Of a DNA stretch of 64,000 nt, positions 1 to 10,171 are shown one piece after another. The notes under the pieces were generated by a model. It was given only the letters and a program-made list of their open reading frames with translations, did not search any database and was not told the origin of the DNA. Origin of the DNA: Margaritifera margaritifera (taxonomy: Eukaryota; Mollusca; Bivalvia; Unionida; Margaritiferidae); NCBI GenBank assembly GCA_029931535.1, contig JAQPZY010001190.1, positions 1,261,001-1,325,000 of the forward strand, written 5' to 3'. Positions within the stretch are counted from its first letter, which is position 1. Each line of letters begins with the position of its first letter. The position numbers were made by a program, and so were the translations under genes.

Positions 1-225
1 GGTACAGTGTTTTCTCAATGACACATGATTTCCCTGCCCTAAATTTAATAAATCCCCCCCCCCCAACATGAGCGAGAGCGCAAAAATTGCGCAGTCAATT
101 TTCCGTCAGCGTAAAGAAACTTTGTAACGTTAATTAATACGAGGAGTATTTAAAAAGTTCTGAATATTTGTGTACTATATAACAGATCTTTATTAGTGAA
201 CAATTCGAGTAGTAGTATAAAGTTG

Positions 226-470
226 GTTTGAGACTACCATACACGACATTTTGCTAAGTCACAGAGCAGCAGCATTTTTACGAGACCACGTGAGCCTTTG
301 GGGGTTAGGTCTAGGGAGGCCTTGGCAGTCATAGGAGCATAGTATCAGGTGGGTGTACGGAGTTTGAGACCACGATACATACCGAGCAGTAACATTTTTG
401 TTAGACCCTGGGCGTCATAGGAGGGGGTGGGTCTTGGCAGGCAGGCTTTGGTGGTCATAGTAGAGTGGGC
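226..470. repeat. Two degenerate tandem units of about 130 bp
   Basis: A unit starting 'gtttgagactaccatacac' at about 226 is repeated from about 361 as 'gtttgagaccacgatacat'. Both units continue with a 'gagcag...cattttt' stretch and then a G-rich 'ggtcttggcag' or 'ggccttggcag' stretch ending in 'gtcatag'. The second unit overlaps the beginning of the + strand frame at 427. No function is suggested. Confidence 0.5.
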
Positions 471-923
471 AACTATCGCCAACACACCAATTAGAGACGC
501 AAGAGGTCTATGTTATACTTTTATGGACTGCCTAAAGCACAAGCAGGAAGACTGCGTTGGGGAGGAGTACTCTAGTGTTGAAGGCATTACCTTTGATTGC
601 GAGTCAGGTGACTATCCTGAAGAGGAGGTTGAGGACTACATACAACCCCCAGAAACCTTCGAGACCTTATTTCCAGTGACTCTCAACATTTATTTAGCTC
701 TCCTAGGAATCACGGATCGCACCCGATACGATTGGACCCAAGGCCCTTACCTTGTATGATGGGCATATTCCATCCCTCCACCTTCCATAGTTACCCGCGC
801 GATCTTTTCTTTAGCGAGTCAGAAGAAGAATTTATGGAGAATGTAGATCGGCTCGAGGACTTGTACGAAACAAACCAGCTCAGAAGAGACGTCGACCTGG
901 TCAGAGGCCATCAAGGCTCATAA
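427..923 (+). pseudogene. Unrecognised acidic reading frame, frameshifted
   Basis: Two + strand frames overlap here: 427-759 (110 codons) and 732-923 (63 codons). The first has an acidic middle (residues around FDCESGDYPEEEVEDY). The second, at about 775-900, has another acidic run (SESEEEF) in a plausible coding register, so a frameshift between them is likely. I do not recognise a family. The frames face the opposite way to the polymerase and ATPase of the same element. Polintons commonly carry several small genes of unknown function, which is the best guess. The possible start at 427 is simply the first ATG. It could also be chance open frame in GC-richer DNA. Confidence 0.3.
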
Positions 924-1205
924 GTCGGCGGAGCACTCGAAATTACCTCTGTGAGGTCGTGCAGAATAAAGGAATACTTGACGGAGCCTAAGCTGCACCC
1001 TTGCCTAAGTTTTTGAGAATATAGGCGCTACCCTCGGATCGACCCTGGACCAAGAGCGCCTTTTTTTAAGCATCGCTGATGGCTGCCGCGACATGGGCCG
1101 TTCTAGCAGCAGCCCGTATGTCAATTTATAGAATCGTATAAGTGTTCACCTCGTCGAAACTGAGCGTGAGCTCATCGTGAGACAGGAAGACAACGCGGAG
1201 GGCTC

Positions 1206-1760
1206 GTGAGACTAATTTTGCTATGGAGACTAATTTTGCTTGTCCTCTGCCAGGACCCGAATCTGATCGTACTTTTGAGCCTTGACTCAGAGGCGTCCGA
1301 CAGTAACTGTCCAGCCAGTGAGAAGAGCCTGCACACGAGTGATAGGCCTTCCAGCGGTATAGCGATAGGGGTAACTGTCGCCAGAGTCGCGAGCACCCCC
1401 ACACCTGCGATCCACCACACATATGACTACAGTGCTAGTCGCCACCGCCATACCGTCTACAACGTTGACAGCCAGCCCATAATTTTTGCAAAGGGAGCGT
1501 CGCTGCTCAATTTCGTTCTTGAGCTGAGACTAAATATCACTGATCTTTTTAAGGCAGTACTTATGGGGGCTGACCTCGAGGGTTACAACCGAAAGAGTGG
1601 GATACTTCGCGATCAGAGATTGTTGGACATGTTTAATCGTCTAAGCTACCACTTCGATAAGGAGTCGAACCTTGACGAGAAACAAAGATCTCGACGCGGT
1701 GTCTACCATTCTGATACAAAATTTGTATCCCGGCGTTGGGTTTCAAGGATGGTTATATAA
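1206..1760 (+). CDS. Unrecognised 184-codon frame within the Polinton
   Basis: This is the longest clean + strand frame in the Polinton region. The N-terminal residues are hydrophobic (LILLWRLILLVLC), which could be a signal or membrane segment or an artefact of starting too far upstream, because the short direct repeat 'gagactaattttgct' occurs twice there (about 1209-1240). Residues from about 80 on (YNVDSQPIIFAKG..., LLNFVLELRLN) look more protein-like, and the C-terminus is basic. Shorter - strand frames at 1126-1422 cover the first part and are less convincing. No family is recognised. It lies between the 427-923 frames and the fibre-like gene, which runs toward it. It may be a small Polinton-specific gene. 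Confidence 0.35.
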   Translation: MRLILLWRLILLVLCQDPNLIVLLSLDSEASDSNCPASEKSLHTSDRPSSGIAIGVTVARVASTPTPAIHHTYDYSASRHRHTVYNVDSQPIIFAKGASLLNFVLELRLNITDLFKAVLMGADLEGYNRKSGILRDQRLLDMFNRLSYHFDKESNLDEKQRSRRGVYHSDTKFVSRRWVSRMVI

Positions 1761-1874
1761 AAAATCTTACCGGTCGTTACCTTATGACAACTCAACATTT
1801 CTGTTGTGTTCTGGAGGACTCGATGATCCTCGCTCTCATGGCGCTTCATAAATGAAACATAAAACTCGTTACTG

Positions 1875-3105
1875 TCAGCCCCTCCTGAAGCAAACCCCTC
1901 CCCCCCATTGAAAAACGGTATATGGTAGGCTCAAACCCCACGCTCTCCGCGCGTAAAGAAACGATGGGACCATTAACAGTTGCCATATTAGGGTTCCCAC
2001 TAGAGTAAGTAAGATGATGCTCACACCTTCGGACGACAATGGAAAACTAGCCACACCTTTAATTATATGCGCGTTCGTATTTATTGGAGCGGTTGCATCA
2101 CCCAGTGAGGCTGAGATACCAACTGTGTCAATGTATGCTTTGGTAGCAGCGTATTTCGGACTGACATGCTCCCATATATACACTATATTGTTGTCGTTCA
2201 TGTTCAAGAGAAACCCCCCCCCCGCCATGATATTGCCAGCTTGGACCACTCTAACAAGAGCCAGTACACGGGAATAGGTAAGCACGTCACGGACCATTCC
2301 CTATGCTGAATGGAAGTTCTCAGCGTCTTTTTGATCAACATATGCTTTTGTTGTTGCATCTTGAGGATTGGTATGCTCTCCCATACGCACGATTTTATTT
2401 GCATTCATGTTTAGATGAACCTGTATGGGAGCGTGTAAATCCACTCCGCCTTGATTCTTAGTGGAATGGTCAACGTAGGATTTGTTCGCTGCGTCTTGGG
2501 AAAAACACCGGGTCTGCTATGGACGTGATTTTATTTTTACCCATATCCAAAGGAACAGTTTTGGAGTACTTTCCCTCAATTTGGCGGTTTACGTATTCTT
2601 CTAAGGTTACGTGTCGACGCACTGTTTTCTCACCGCATCGGGGTCCCTCGTAGGTGCAGCCAAGCCTGTGATTCTTTTTGCCACCATGTTTAGGTAACCT
2701 GTCGTGGTGTCACTAGCCTTTACCACCTGGAGAGCGACTGGCTCTCGACATACCTTGTTGCAGTCATTTCGCCAAACCGCGTCTTGTTTTCGAGCCACGT
2801 CCGTGTCGTCAGCGTACTTGTTTGCGGCCGCGTCCTATTTGTCCACGTACTTTTTTACCTCCGGGTCTTTCTAGTCGGCGTACATTTTTGCGTCTGCATC
2901 TTGGTGGTCAACGTATCGCTTTGTGGCGACGTCGAGTGCTGTCGGCCACGTTATGGAGGGCCCGTCTGGCAGTCTCCTCGGCCTGCGGCATATCGAACGG
3001 CCTGCCGCCATCACGCAGCGTGCCATTGACCTGGAAGATAAGGTTGCTTGGCGCTTCTATGCTAGCCAGTCGACAGCGAGAAAAGAGGTCCACGCCGGAG
3101 GCCAT
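1875..3105 (-). pseudogene. Fibre-like protein with K-x-Y-V-D repeats, Polinton gene, broken
   Basis: On the - strand, from an ATG at 3105, the frame gives a globular start followed by segments of a repeating pattern: a hydrophobic-asparagine stretch, then Asp-Ala-x-x-Lys-x-Tyr-Val-Asp. Visible instances include DADAKMYAD, DPEVKKYVD and DAAANKYAD (about 2820-2905) and NIVYIWEHVSPKYAATKAYID (about 2135-2200). Similar segments in other frames lie at about 2300-2400 and 2500-2560, so the gene is frameshifted. Two in-frame stops interrupt the Y-A-D/Y-V-D run near 2840-2890. This pattern is typical of phage and virus tail or fibre proteins, where the repeats form a trimeric shaft. It lies immediately downstream of the ATPase frame (a gap of a few bases), as in a compact viral gene block. 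The fibre role is an inference from the pattern only. Confidence 0.5.
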
Positions 3106-3111
3106 TAGGTT

Positions 3112-4115
3112 TCAACGATATCGGCGAATACAACCGGGCGGAGGCGACCTTTGCGGCGACCTTTTCTTCGAGCGCAAAGACCGTTTCTTCCAGCTCGAAC
3201 TGCTTGTCGCGCTACGCGCTGCAGTGTGTTCCTTCAGCAGGCGTATTTTTTCTGCGGCATTGTTCATGTTCGTGAATGGCAATTTTGCGGCAGATGGTGG
3301 CAAATCGAGGAAGTACTGGCAGACTGCTGCGCTGGAGATGGTCGAACACAGGCTCGCACTAATTACATATCCACGCGCAGTCCAAGCCAGCCCGAAACTG
3401 GTTAGGTCCACGGTGGCAAAGCTGTGTGGTGCTGCAGTCGCCTGTCTGAAAAAAAAGCGGTGGATCTCGCCCCAGTCCATACCGGAGGCACACCACGTGG
3501 CATGGACGTTGCGCAGGCAGTGGACGTCGGTCCCGCAGAAGAGGACGATCATGTTGGCGTTGTCGCGGATCACCTTCGGGATGTTGGCATACCGCTGGGC
3601 CAGGTACAGTACATTGGCGTTTTTGTGCCGCAGCTCAAGAGACTGTTGAAATCTCTGGCCAGCCCATGATATACCACCTCGATAAGTCCCCCGATTGGGT
3701 GGGTGATCGGTCGTCTCGCCGTGGCTTCGTGCAAGAAGAGTTGCAGGTAGTGCCGCAAGATACCCAACTATCTCCGAAGGGTATTCTCACCTAACGAAAA
3801 GTTCGTTGGGTCAAATTGGAGGTCTCGATCTATACGCCATGTTTTCAGAGTACCTGTCGAACTAGCATATCGCGGAGATTTGATCCCTGCGAGATAAGGG
3901 GTATATGGCTTGGAGGTACAGAACGATCCTGCCCTGCATGCTGCAGATCTGGTGGCCTTCCATCCGCAGGAGGAGCAAAGAGAAGGACCTTCCTGCAACG
4001 ATGGTGCAGCGTGCTTCGTCGCGGCTCATTTTTCTGGTAACTCGTCCGCAAAATGCTTTGGTCTCGAGTAGGGACTTCATAAACTCTTTAAAATCTTTAT
4101 CGGCTTCCGCCTGTG
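3112..4115 (-). pseudogene. Probable Polinton packaging ATPase (A32/FtsK-HerA type), broken
   Basis: Three - strand pieces in different frames follow the polymerase: 4080-3862, 3998-3768 and 3767-3570, then 3573-3112. The first holds a 'TIVAG' stretch at about 3990-4010 where a Walker A loop is expected, but the Gly-Lys-Thr/Ser is absent. The last piece begins with a basic residue, then NANMIVLF, then a Leu-Arg and Met-Asp-rich segment, and later FATVDLT. This order resembles the C-terminal half of the genome-packaging ATPase of Polintons and adintovirus-like elements. The position between polymerase and fibre gene also fits. The gene has at least two frameshifts and a stop at 3768, so it cannot make a working enzyme. 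Assignment is by pattern and context; only the C-terminal piece is reasonably convincing. Confidence 0.45.
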
Positions 4116-4129
4116 TTTGGACGCCATAG

Positions 4130-4223
4130 ACTCAGGTCGTGATTCCCTCGGGTCCGATCCATTGTTTAGTGTCCAGTGGGAAGAGGCTCGTATTGGTTAG
4201 ACTGTACACACCTATCTGTAGGT

Positions 4224-4258
<35 letters not shown>

Positions 4259-5573
4259 ACGTATGGCTGCGTTGGTATGGCGAAACTCCCATTTCTGCGT
4301 GAGCCTCTCGATGTATAGCTTATGCTGCAGGTCAGCCTTAACCGATCTTGCTACACTCTTAGCCCTTTGGGACTATATACTGTCAGCTCGCAAAATAGAG
4401 TACATCTTGGGGCATAGGCCTACGAACTCAGCGATAAGAACTCCGTTATATTCGTCTTTAAACTTTCCTACCACCTTCTTGTTAGCGTCACTATGCAGGG
4501 GATGGTCTTCTGGGGAAATCACTCGTATCGTAGAGATGTGCGTCCTCCGCTATGTCCCTATAAATGTCTTCCGTCTCCACTTCCAGCTGATGGCTGTCGG
4601 TATAGGTGTAGAGAAGCTGCGCCTTTATGTGGTTATAGTAAAAGTCGTACATTAGATATATCGATAGGTCAAGGATGGCCTGGTCTGCGTAGATGGGGCG
4701 GTTAAGATTCAGTCTGGCGTTGGTGGAATGTAATTCCACGAGATTATCCTCAAAGATCTTACAGGTCCGAAAGGCTGGGTCAGCAATCATGCGTCGTAGC
4801 TTGTCCTCTTAACCTTCAGGCAGGACAGATCAACGCGGATGCGCTTCTACAGATTTTCCATGATCTTGCCAAAGACGCTATTGTTGAGCAGCTTGAAGTA
4901 ATCCTTGTCGAAACTATTCGTGGCCTTAGCTCGCAGGTCTGTGTTCTTCTGGCTGTAGTGTGCCATACACGGGTTCTGTTCATACTCTAGCGCTGAATCT
5001 TAGTAACTCTCATGCCAAGGCTAGTGTAGAGTTGTAGGTTTCGGTAGTGAATGATGTATCGCTCCTTTTTCAGCACGTTGGGAACCGACGTCCCAGCTTG
5101 TCCACCAGGCCGTGCTGGTAGGAGGATAGCCACTCCTCTGGATACTCATGGACTCGGGGGCTAGTGGAAAGTCACTGAGCATCGTGCAGCTCTTCCAAAT
5201 AGTCAAAGTCCACCCCTAATATGTAACCCCTGAGGCGTCTGGGTCTATGCTACCTAAATCAATCTCTTCGGGGTGGTCCCAACGATAGCCACCCGTGAGT
5301 AGACTCTGCATCATAGTCCATCGATTAAGGCTATTGAAATCCAAGTAGACGATCCAAGTGGTGGGCTTGGAGGGGTCGTAGTCCAGACACGCGGTTGTTA
5401 GCTTTCGCGTATCGCTTACTGCCCATGGAGGTGTCACCTCGGGTCCATCTCTCAATAAAGATCTGCATATCGATGTATGTCAGTAGCTCAAGTTCTGCGC
5501 CTGTGGCTTTGAGAAGAGCGTCCCAGTTCATACCGGGGGTGCTAAAAGGTTGACAGAGAAGTTGTGGATGCAA
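4130..5573 (-). pseudogene. Polinton protein-primed family B DNA polymerase, broken
   Basis: This gene would replicate the transposon by protein-primed synthesis. On the - strand the conserved blocks appear in order across several frames. The polymerase motif A region is YLDFNSL at about 5319-5350, where the usual Tyr-Gly after Ser-Leu is altered. Motif B is KLLNNSVFGK at about 4862-4900, intact. The motif C region is YTYTDS at about 4588-4610, where the first catalytic Asp of the canonical Thr-Asp-Thr-Asp has become Tyr. An LYDTSD block follows at about 4515, then a C-terminal block (PLDTKQWI...GITT) at about 4135-4180. Several frameshifts and stops separate these. A run of 30 T (A on the coding strand) interrupts the C-terminal part at 4226-4255. 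The N-terminal exonuclease part is not clearly seen and may lie in the degenerate 5570-5880 stretch. Only part of a normal polymerase of about 1000 residues or more is present. Confidence 0.85.
4226..4255. repeat. T30 homopolymer inside the polymerase pseudogene
   Basis: Thirty T in a row on the + strand, equal to an A tract on the coding strand of the decayed polymerase. It could be an expanded mononucleotide run or the scar of a retro-insertion; no insertion body is seen next to it. Confidence 0.9.
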
Positions 5574-5586
5574 TGAACTTTGCCTT

Positions 5587-5672
5587 CATTCGCAACTTCT
5601 CAGTCAATCCAACGGTCAATTCTCAATTTCTCGGTCAATCCGACCGTAGGATTAACAGAGTAGTTGCGAATG
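5587..5672. repeat. Imperfect palindrome with arms of about 31 bp
   Basis: The left arm begins 'cattcgcaacttctcagtc' at 5587 and the right arm ends with its near complement 'gtagttgcgaatg' at 5672. The arms differ at about four positions and flank a loop of about 24 bp that contains another partial copy, 'ctcggtcaatcc'. It lies just beyond the recognisable polymerase segment. Confidence 0.7.
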
Positions 5673-6252
5673 AAAAAATGGTTCCATGCATCTGCAACTT
5701 TTCGGTCAACCCTTGTTTCTTGTATAGCCGAGATGGTCAGAATGGGCAGCTAATGGCATACATTTGACGCATGGTCTGTAGGATCGACCTCGAAGTTGCG
5801 ACTGAGTTTTCTGTAAATTACTACGCCGACATATCTGAACTATATTTGTGTCTCGCAGAAATAGCCGAGGCTTGGGGGGGGGGGGGGGGGAAGGCAAAAT
5901 CATGAATTCGTCAGTGGAGTCTGACACTGGCATTCACATTAACAAAATTATCCCTATTTCTAAGATTATACCTGTTTGTCTTACCAACCAGTTGTGGTGG
6001 GTGATCAGAAAGATAAGAAGAAACGCCGCGTACAATTTTATGAATGTAACACAATCTATGAAATTGGCGTGTATCCGCAAAAAGAAGGCCAACCAGTTTC
6101 TTTATAAATCGTTCGACAAGATACACTTCTAATAAGATTAGTCACATCTCCCTGCTTCTAATTGAAATTTGTTTAGTTTAAGAGAGTCTTCAGACGAACA
6201 GCCATCTCATACAACATCCAATGAACATATTCCAGTAGAGGACGGATGTATA
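5673..6252. other. No gene recognised; G17 tract
   Basis: Beyond the Polinton palindrome the sequence becomes AT-rich. A run of 17 G lies at 5874-5890. Short frames on both strands (for example 5848-6132 +) include the G run or are otherwise featureless, and none resembles a known protein. Confidence 0.5.
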
Positions 6253-6356
6253 CAGTGGTGCAAGTAGATTTGAACTCTTACAGGTACGGTACCGACCAAC
6301 CGACCCCGGTGATAAATGTATTAATGATACAGCGTACAGGCTTACTTGCACCACTA
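6253..6356. mobile_element. Small foldback MITE, about 104 bp
   Basis: The ends 'cagtggtgcaagta' (6253-6266) and 'tacttgcaccactag' (about 6342-6356) are inverted copies. The left end is preceded by 'ta', and 'gtatac' words flank both sides. The interior is partly palindromic ('ggtacggtacc'). This looks like a very short non-autonomous DNA element; the superfamily is uncertain. Confidence 0.55.
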
Positions 6357-6549
6357 GATGTGTATACAATATATCCTTTTAAGCGTTTTTTGGCTTAAGT
6401 TATATTTAAGTATTATCAAGGCATTTATCATTTTTTAGGTCGACTGAAATATGTTAGCAGTATATTTGATCCAGTTACCGAGACTACTAAAAGTTGCACC
6501 AAGATATTTGTGGTAGTCAAAAAAATATAATTTCGTTTTTCAATTTTAG

Positions 6550-7000
6550 TTAAGGAAAAACGGGCTCTAACTTACTCGAGAAAAACGTTACATCAGTTTT
6601 GGTTGGACTAAAGTCAACCAACCACTGACGTAACCAATCGTCAATCGTTTGTAAATCTGTATTTAGCACATGTTCAATTTCGTAAGCATCATTTGTTGAA
6701 TATGTCGGTGGGCTGTAATTAGCAGATAGTCTCGTTACACTCAAGAGGCGGTCGCCCATATCGCTGATAGACACAATAAATAATAACGGGCCTAAAACAA
6801 AGCTCTCTGGTACGCCCGCCGCAACATTTTTGCTACAGGATTCCTCAGTATTAACAAAAAACTAGAGTCTATTAAATAGGTAATCAGAAAACCAATTAAG
6901 AGCTATCAATAGCATAAGACTTTAATTAATGTATTTGACCTTTATGACAAACACAATCAAATGAGTTAGAGACATTGCAAAAAGACCACACACATATCAT
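6550..7000 (-). pseudogene. Non-LTR retrotransposon reverse transcriptase fragment
   Basis: Read on the - strand, this stretch gives a run typical of the reverse transcriptase palm of jockey/CR1-like LINEs. First comes a decayed Lys-Ala-Phe-Asp-like segment at about 6930-6990, then LNWFSDYLFNR near 6870-6905, then GVPESFVLGPLLFIVSISDM across about 6765-6815. After it lie a degenerate Tyr-Ala-Asp-Asp region and DLQTIDDWLRQWLVDFSPTKT (about 6590-6660). The hallmark G-V-P-Q-G-S block reads GVPESF, and the catalytic Asp-Asp box has been lost (SANYS in its place). The open part is 6550-6774; upstream, stops and a frameshift interrupt it. There is no sign of the endonuclease domain or the 3' end, so this is a truncated dead copy. 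Confidence 0.75.
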
Positions 7001-7039
7001 TATTGTCAAGCGCGGTACTTATACTATGGTACATATCTA

Positions 7040-7950
7040 TTTGATACACAAATGAAACTAATGGTTCAGGTGTACCTTTTGCTATTCACGTTTCTTCAGT
7101 TTCAGTAGCTCTTTTTTTTAAAAAATGTTTCTCCCCCATTTGCCTGCACATCTATTTATCCTTATTTTCGTAGGGGCCCTGGGTGCCCCAGTGGTCTAAG
7201 GCGCCCGCCTTAACTGATCATTCACATCTCACCCCTTTCCGCGTGGGTTCAAGTCTCGGCTCTACCAACATGGGTATGTAAGAGAGCTTGCAAGTAGCTT
7301 CCCATTGGTCGGTGGTTCTTCCCAGGGTCTGTATAACCTATCTTGTGCTGACAAATGGCGTTAAACTCCACAAAACAAAACAAAACTACGCTTTCGTTTA
7401 TGGGTCAGAACTAAAAAATCCATTAAAGATATCTCATTGAAATATATTAGTGTAAATGTTCTTAATGCTATTCAGAGTTCTTCAGTTTAAATAATTTTAA
7501 TGTTTTGTCAGTTTGTCTGTCCATCCGTCCGTTATTCACACTTTCGTTTCCAGAGCATAACTCCACAACCGTTCAAGATATCTCTATGAAACTATGTGTG
7601 CCTTTGATAATCGTAATTCTTCTGTTCAATATTTGTATTGTGTTTGTCCATATATCTGTCCATCCATCCATTCACTATCCACACTTTCGTTTTCGAGGCA
7701 AAACTAAAACACCGTGTTAAGATTCTGTATGAAAGCTGGTACATGTATTAGACTAGTGCTGTATATATATACCTTGTGCTGTTCACAATTCTTCAGTTTA
7801 AATATTTTGAATGTTTCCATCAGTTTATCTTTTCATCCATCCGTCCATCATTAACATTTTCGTTTCCAGAGCACAGCACCAAAATCATTCAATATAGTTC
7901 TTTTAAACTTCGTGTATCTTGTATAGACCGATGATATATGTACACAGCCA
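7040..7950. repeat. Degenerate tandem array of about 150 bp units, split by a SINE
   Basis: Units contain 'ttcttcagttt' followed by 'gtcagtttgtctgtccatcc' and 'actttcgtttccagagca'. At least four diverged copies are seen (around 7080, 7470-7560, 7630-7700 and 7790-7880). The SINE at 7173-7385 sits inside the array. Confidence 0.6.
7173..7385 (+). mobile_element. tRNA-derived SINE
   Basis: The head looks like a tRNA gene with a long variable arm: a box A-like 'tgccccagtggtctaagg' and a box B-like 'gggttcaagtctc'. It is followed by a body shared with the copy at 59222-59455 ('aacatgggtatgt', 'ggtcggtggttcttcccagg') and an A-rich tail ('caaaacaaaacaaaac'). Two copies sharing head and body but with different tails support a SINE and not a tRNA gene. 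Confidence 0.75.
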
Positions 7951-8895
7951 AATCCGTGCGTGAAGTCTTTTTTCTGACCTTTAGTTCCACTTCTTTTATT
8001 CCTTTCTTCCTATTTTTCTACTCTTCCTTCCGTCCTTTCTCGTTTTTAAACATAAAGTAAAACTCTTTTTAAAAACACGATTTCCAATAAATCTCAGTTT
8101 GGGGGGGAGGGGGAGGGACACGGCGATATATGCCCGTGACCTTCTAGCCTGTGTAAATGGTAAACAACCATGATTCGGCTGAGGGAATAATATCATCCTC
8201 GTGCTGTTTATACAGTTAATTGTAATAGAGGCGATTAAAGGGTAAAGGTAGTCCGTGATAAACAACCCCCAATTAACAGATTACTGTGGTGTAGATATAT
8301 GTACACAGCTAAGGTCGTGCGTGAAGTATTTTGTCTGACCTTTAGTTCCACTTCTTTTATTCCTTTCTTCCTATTTTTCTACTCTTCCTTCCGTCCTTTC
8401 TCGTTTTCAAACGTAAAGTTCGAGAATATGAGACCTAAATGTGTCAGTTGATGTAGTGGTCAACTACGCATCCAACGAGCTGGAGTGACATTCGTTTTTG
8501 AAGGATTTTAAGGGCAAGAAAGCTTGTGCTAAATTAATAAATAAATGTCTTTCTCTCGTTCAAAGTGGAAATTGATTTGATTGTTTAAAATCCCATATAT
8601 ACCTGCCATGCCACGGCATGTCAGACCAACAATAATATTTTCGACTCCCAGATCTTCGTACACTCTTGTGTATTTATAAAAACACGATTTCCAGTAAATC
8701 TCAGAGAGGGAGAGTTTTTTTACACCGCGATGTATGCCCGTGACATGTAGCCTGTATAAATGATAAACAGCCCCGCTTCGGCTCAGGAAATAATATCAGC
8801 CCTGTGCTGTTTATACAGTTAATTGTAACAGATTGTAATAGAGGCGATTAAGGAGCATGGCGATCAGTGTTAAATAACCCTTAATTCACAGATTA
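7935..8895. repeat. Segmental duplication in the order A-B-A'-C-B'
   Basis: Block A (7935-8066, with 'cttttattcctttcttccta') recurs at about 8292-8420. Block B (about 8070-8284, with 'acacgatttcca' and 'gaggcgatta') recurs at about 8675-8895. The second copies are separated by a unique stretch at 8421-8670. The copies are clearly diverged, B more than A. Confidence 0.75.
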
Positions 8896-10170
8896 CTTAA
8901 TTGATTAACAGTAGTTTGTGTGATTTGTGTTGATAGTCTTTTGAGCATTGCTGTGGCATGAGGCAAATTGGTATAGGTAAAGTTCATTAGATACTAACAT
9001 ACAGGACGATTGGAAACTCCCTGCATAGCCCACCAAATATCACCCAATCCGTATTTTTATGGAAACGAGGTTCCCAGTGAACTGTATGATCACAAGATGG
9101 ATTTGTTGAGTGGGCCAGAGAAGTTAATTTATAGTATATATTTTATAAATCACACTGCTCCTATATTTCATTATTAACATACGAAATAAAGGTATCTTTT
9201 TTATTGGCAAAGGATGTGATAGTGCATTGGTGTAACTTATTGTGAAGACAGATGGATAAAAATTTACTACATGTATATACTCAGTGCTTTGAAAAATGAA
9301 CTGTTACTAATTTTAACTCGAGACATTGTTTCATTTGCCCATTTTTATACTTTAAAATTGTAAATCAAGGTTGACTTAAGAGTAGCAAAAAAAGGTATTT
9401 TCACTGATTATATTTTTGTTACTGTCTATCATAAATTTTAAAAAAGTGCATCAGAAAGGCCGGAACAATTTGTTTCTTTTGGTACTGATATTAGCAAAAT
9501 ATTAAATCATATTTTAAAATGTAAAACGTAGGAAATATAAATTGCTTTCCAACAGGACACAGTTACAACTAACATATCCTGTGATCTATGTTAATACAGC
9601 AGTGTTTCTATATTGAGGGCAAATTCAGCCATGCTGTGCATTTCATCTTACTGCTCAACCACCACAGGGAACCTCCTTTGCATATCAAATGGAACGGGTG
9701 ATGTCTGGCAGCTTTCTGAGTTTCCAATCCCTGTGTTCTATACTATTCTTGAGTATGCGAAGACGTACAACCTCTTTGGTAAATCAGAGATCTATGTTGA
9801 AGAAACAATAGTTATTACACTTCCTTGCCTTCATCGCCATTATCTTTCTTTACTGCCGTATAAAGATTACATAATATAATAATTAAAGTATAATGAATAA
9901 CTTAATTACAATCAGATATCTGTCGAAAGGTAAAAACAAAGCAAATAAAAACCAGTAGTATATATAAATAATGAAAGATGTAGGCAAAATGTACGACATA
10001 TATAAAAAAGACTAATTAATTACGGATACAATTGTACATGAATATCCCCCTACCATAATTTTGACAAATATATAGATATAAAAAAAAATATGACGTCCTA
10101 CTCAGTGATCATGCGATTAGTATAATTTAGTAATATATACTTCTGTGATCTTTGTGCCTTACATACACAT
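8896..10170. other. No feature recognised
   Basis: AT-rich single-copy-like sequence. The only frame of note is 9613-9879 (+, 88 codons), which has no recognisable domain and no clear splice context, so it is not called. Confidence 0.5.
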
Positions 10171-10171
10171 A

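Larger units (their letters stand above)
1..5880 (-). mobile_element. Maverick/Polinton DNA transposon, decayed and partial
   Basis: The first 5.9 kb has visibly higher GC content than the rest of the window and carries a cluster of virus-like genes, mostly on the - strand. The order in the - direction is a protein-primed family B DNA polymerase, a probable packaging ATPase and a fibre-like repeat protein. Two unrecognised frames lie on the + strand. A self-encoded B-type polymerase beside an ATPase is the hallmark of Maverick/Polinton elements, usually 15-20 kb, so this is a fragment; neither terminal repeat is identified and the left part may lie outside the window. All genes carry stops or frameshifts. 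Long homopolymers (C11 near 54-64, T30, G17) sit inside it. The stretch 924-1205 has no feature I recognise. Integrase and capsid genes were not recognised. The right boundary is approximate. Confidence 0.8.

Noticed and set aside
2822..3649. 275-codon + strand frame, the longest in the window
   Set aside because: It is antisense to the ATPase and fibre-like frames, which show family patterns on the - strand. Its Arg/Cys-rich composition is what GC-rich antisense gives.
4176..4655. 159-codon + strand frame
   Set aside because: It runs through the T30 tract (poly-Phe) and is antisense to the polymerase C-terminal blocks.
9613..9879. 88-codon + strand frame as an upstream ZNF410 exon
   Set aside because: No similarity to ZNF410 N-termini, no clear splice sites in the right phase, and 12 kb of repeats in between.
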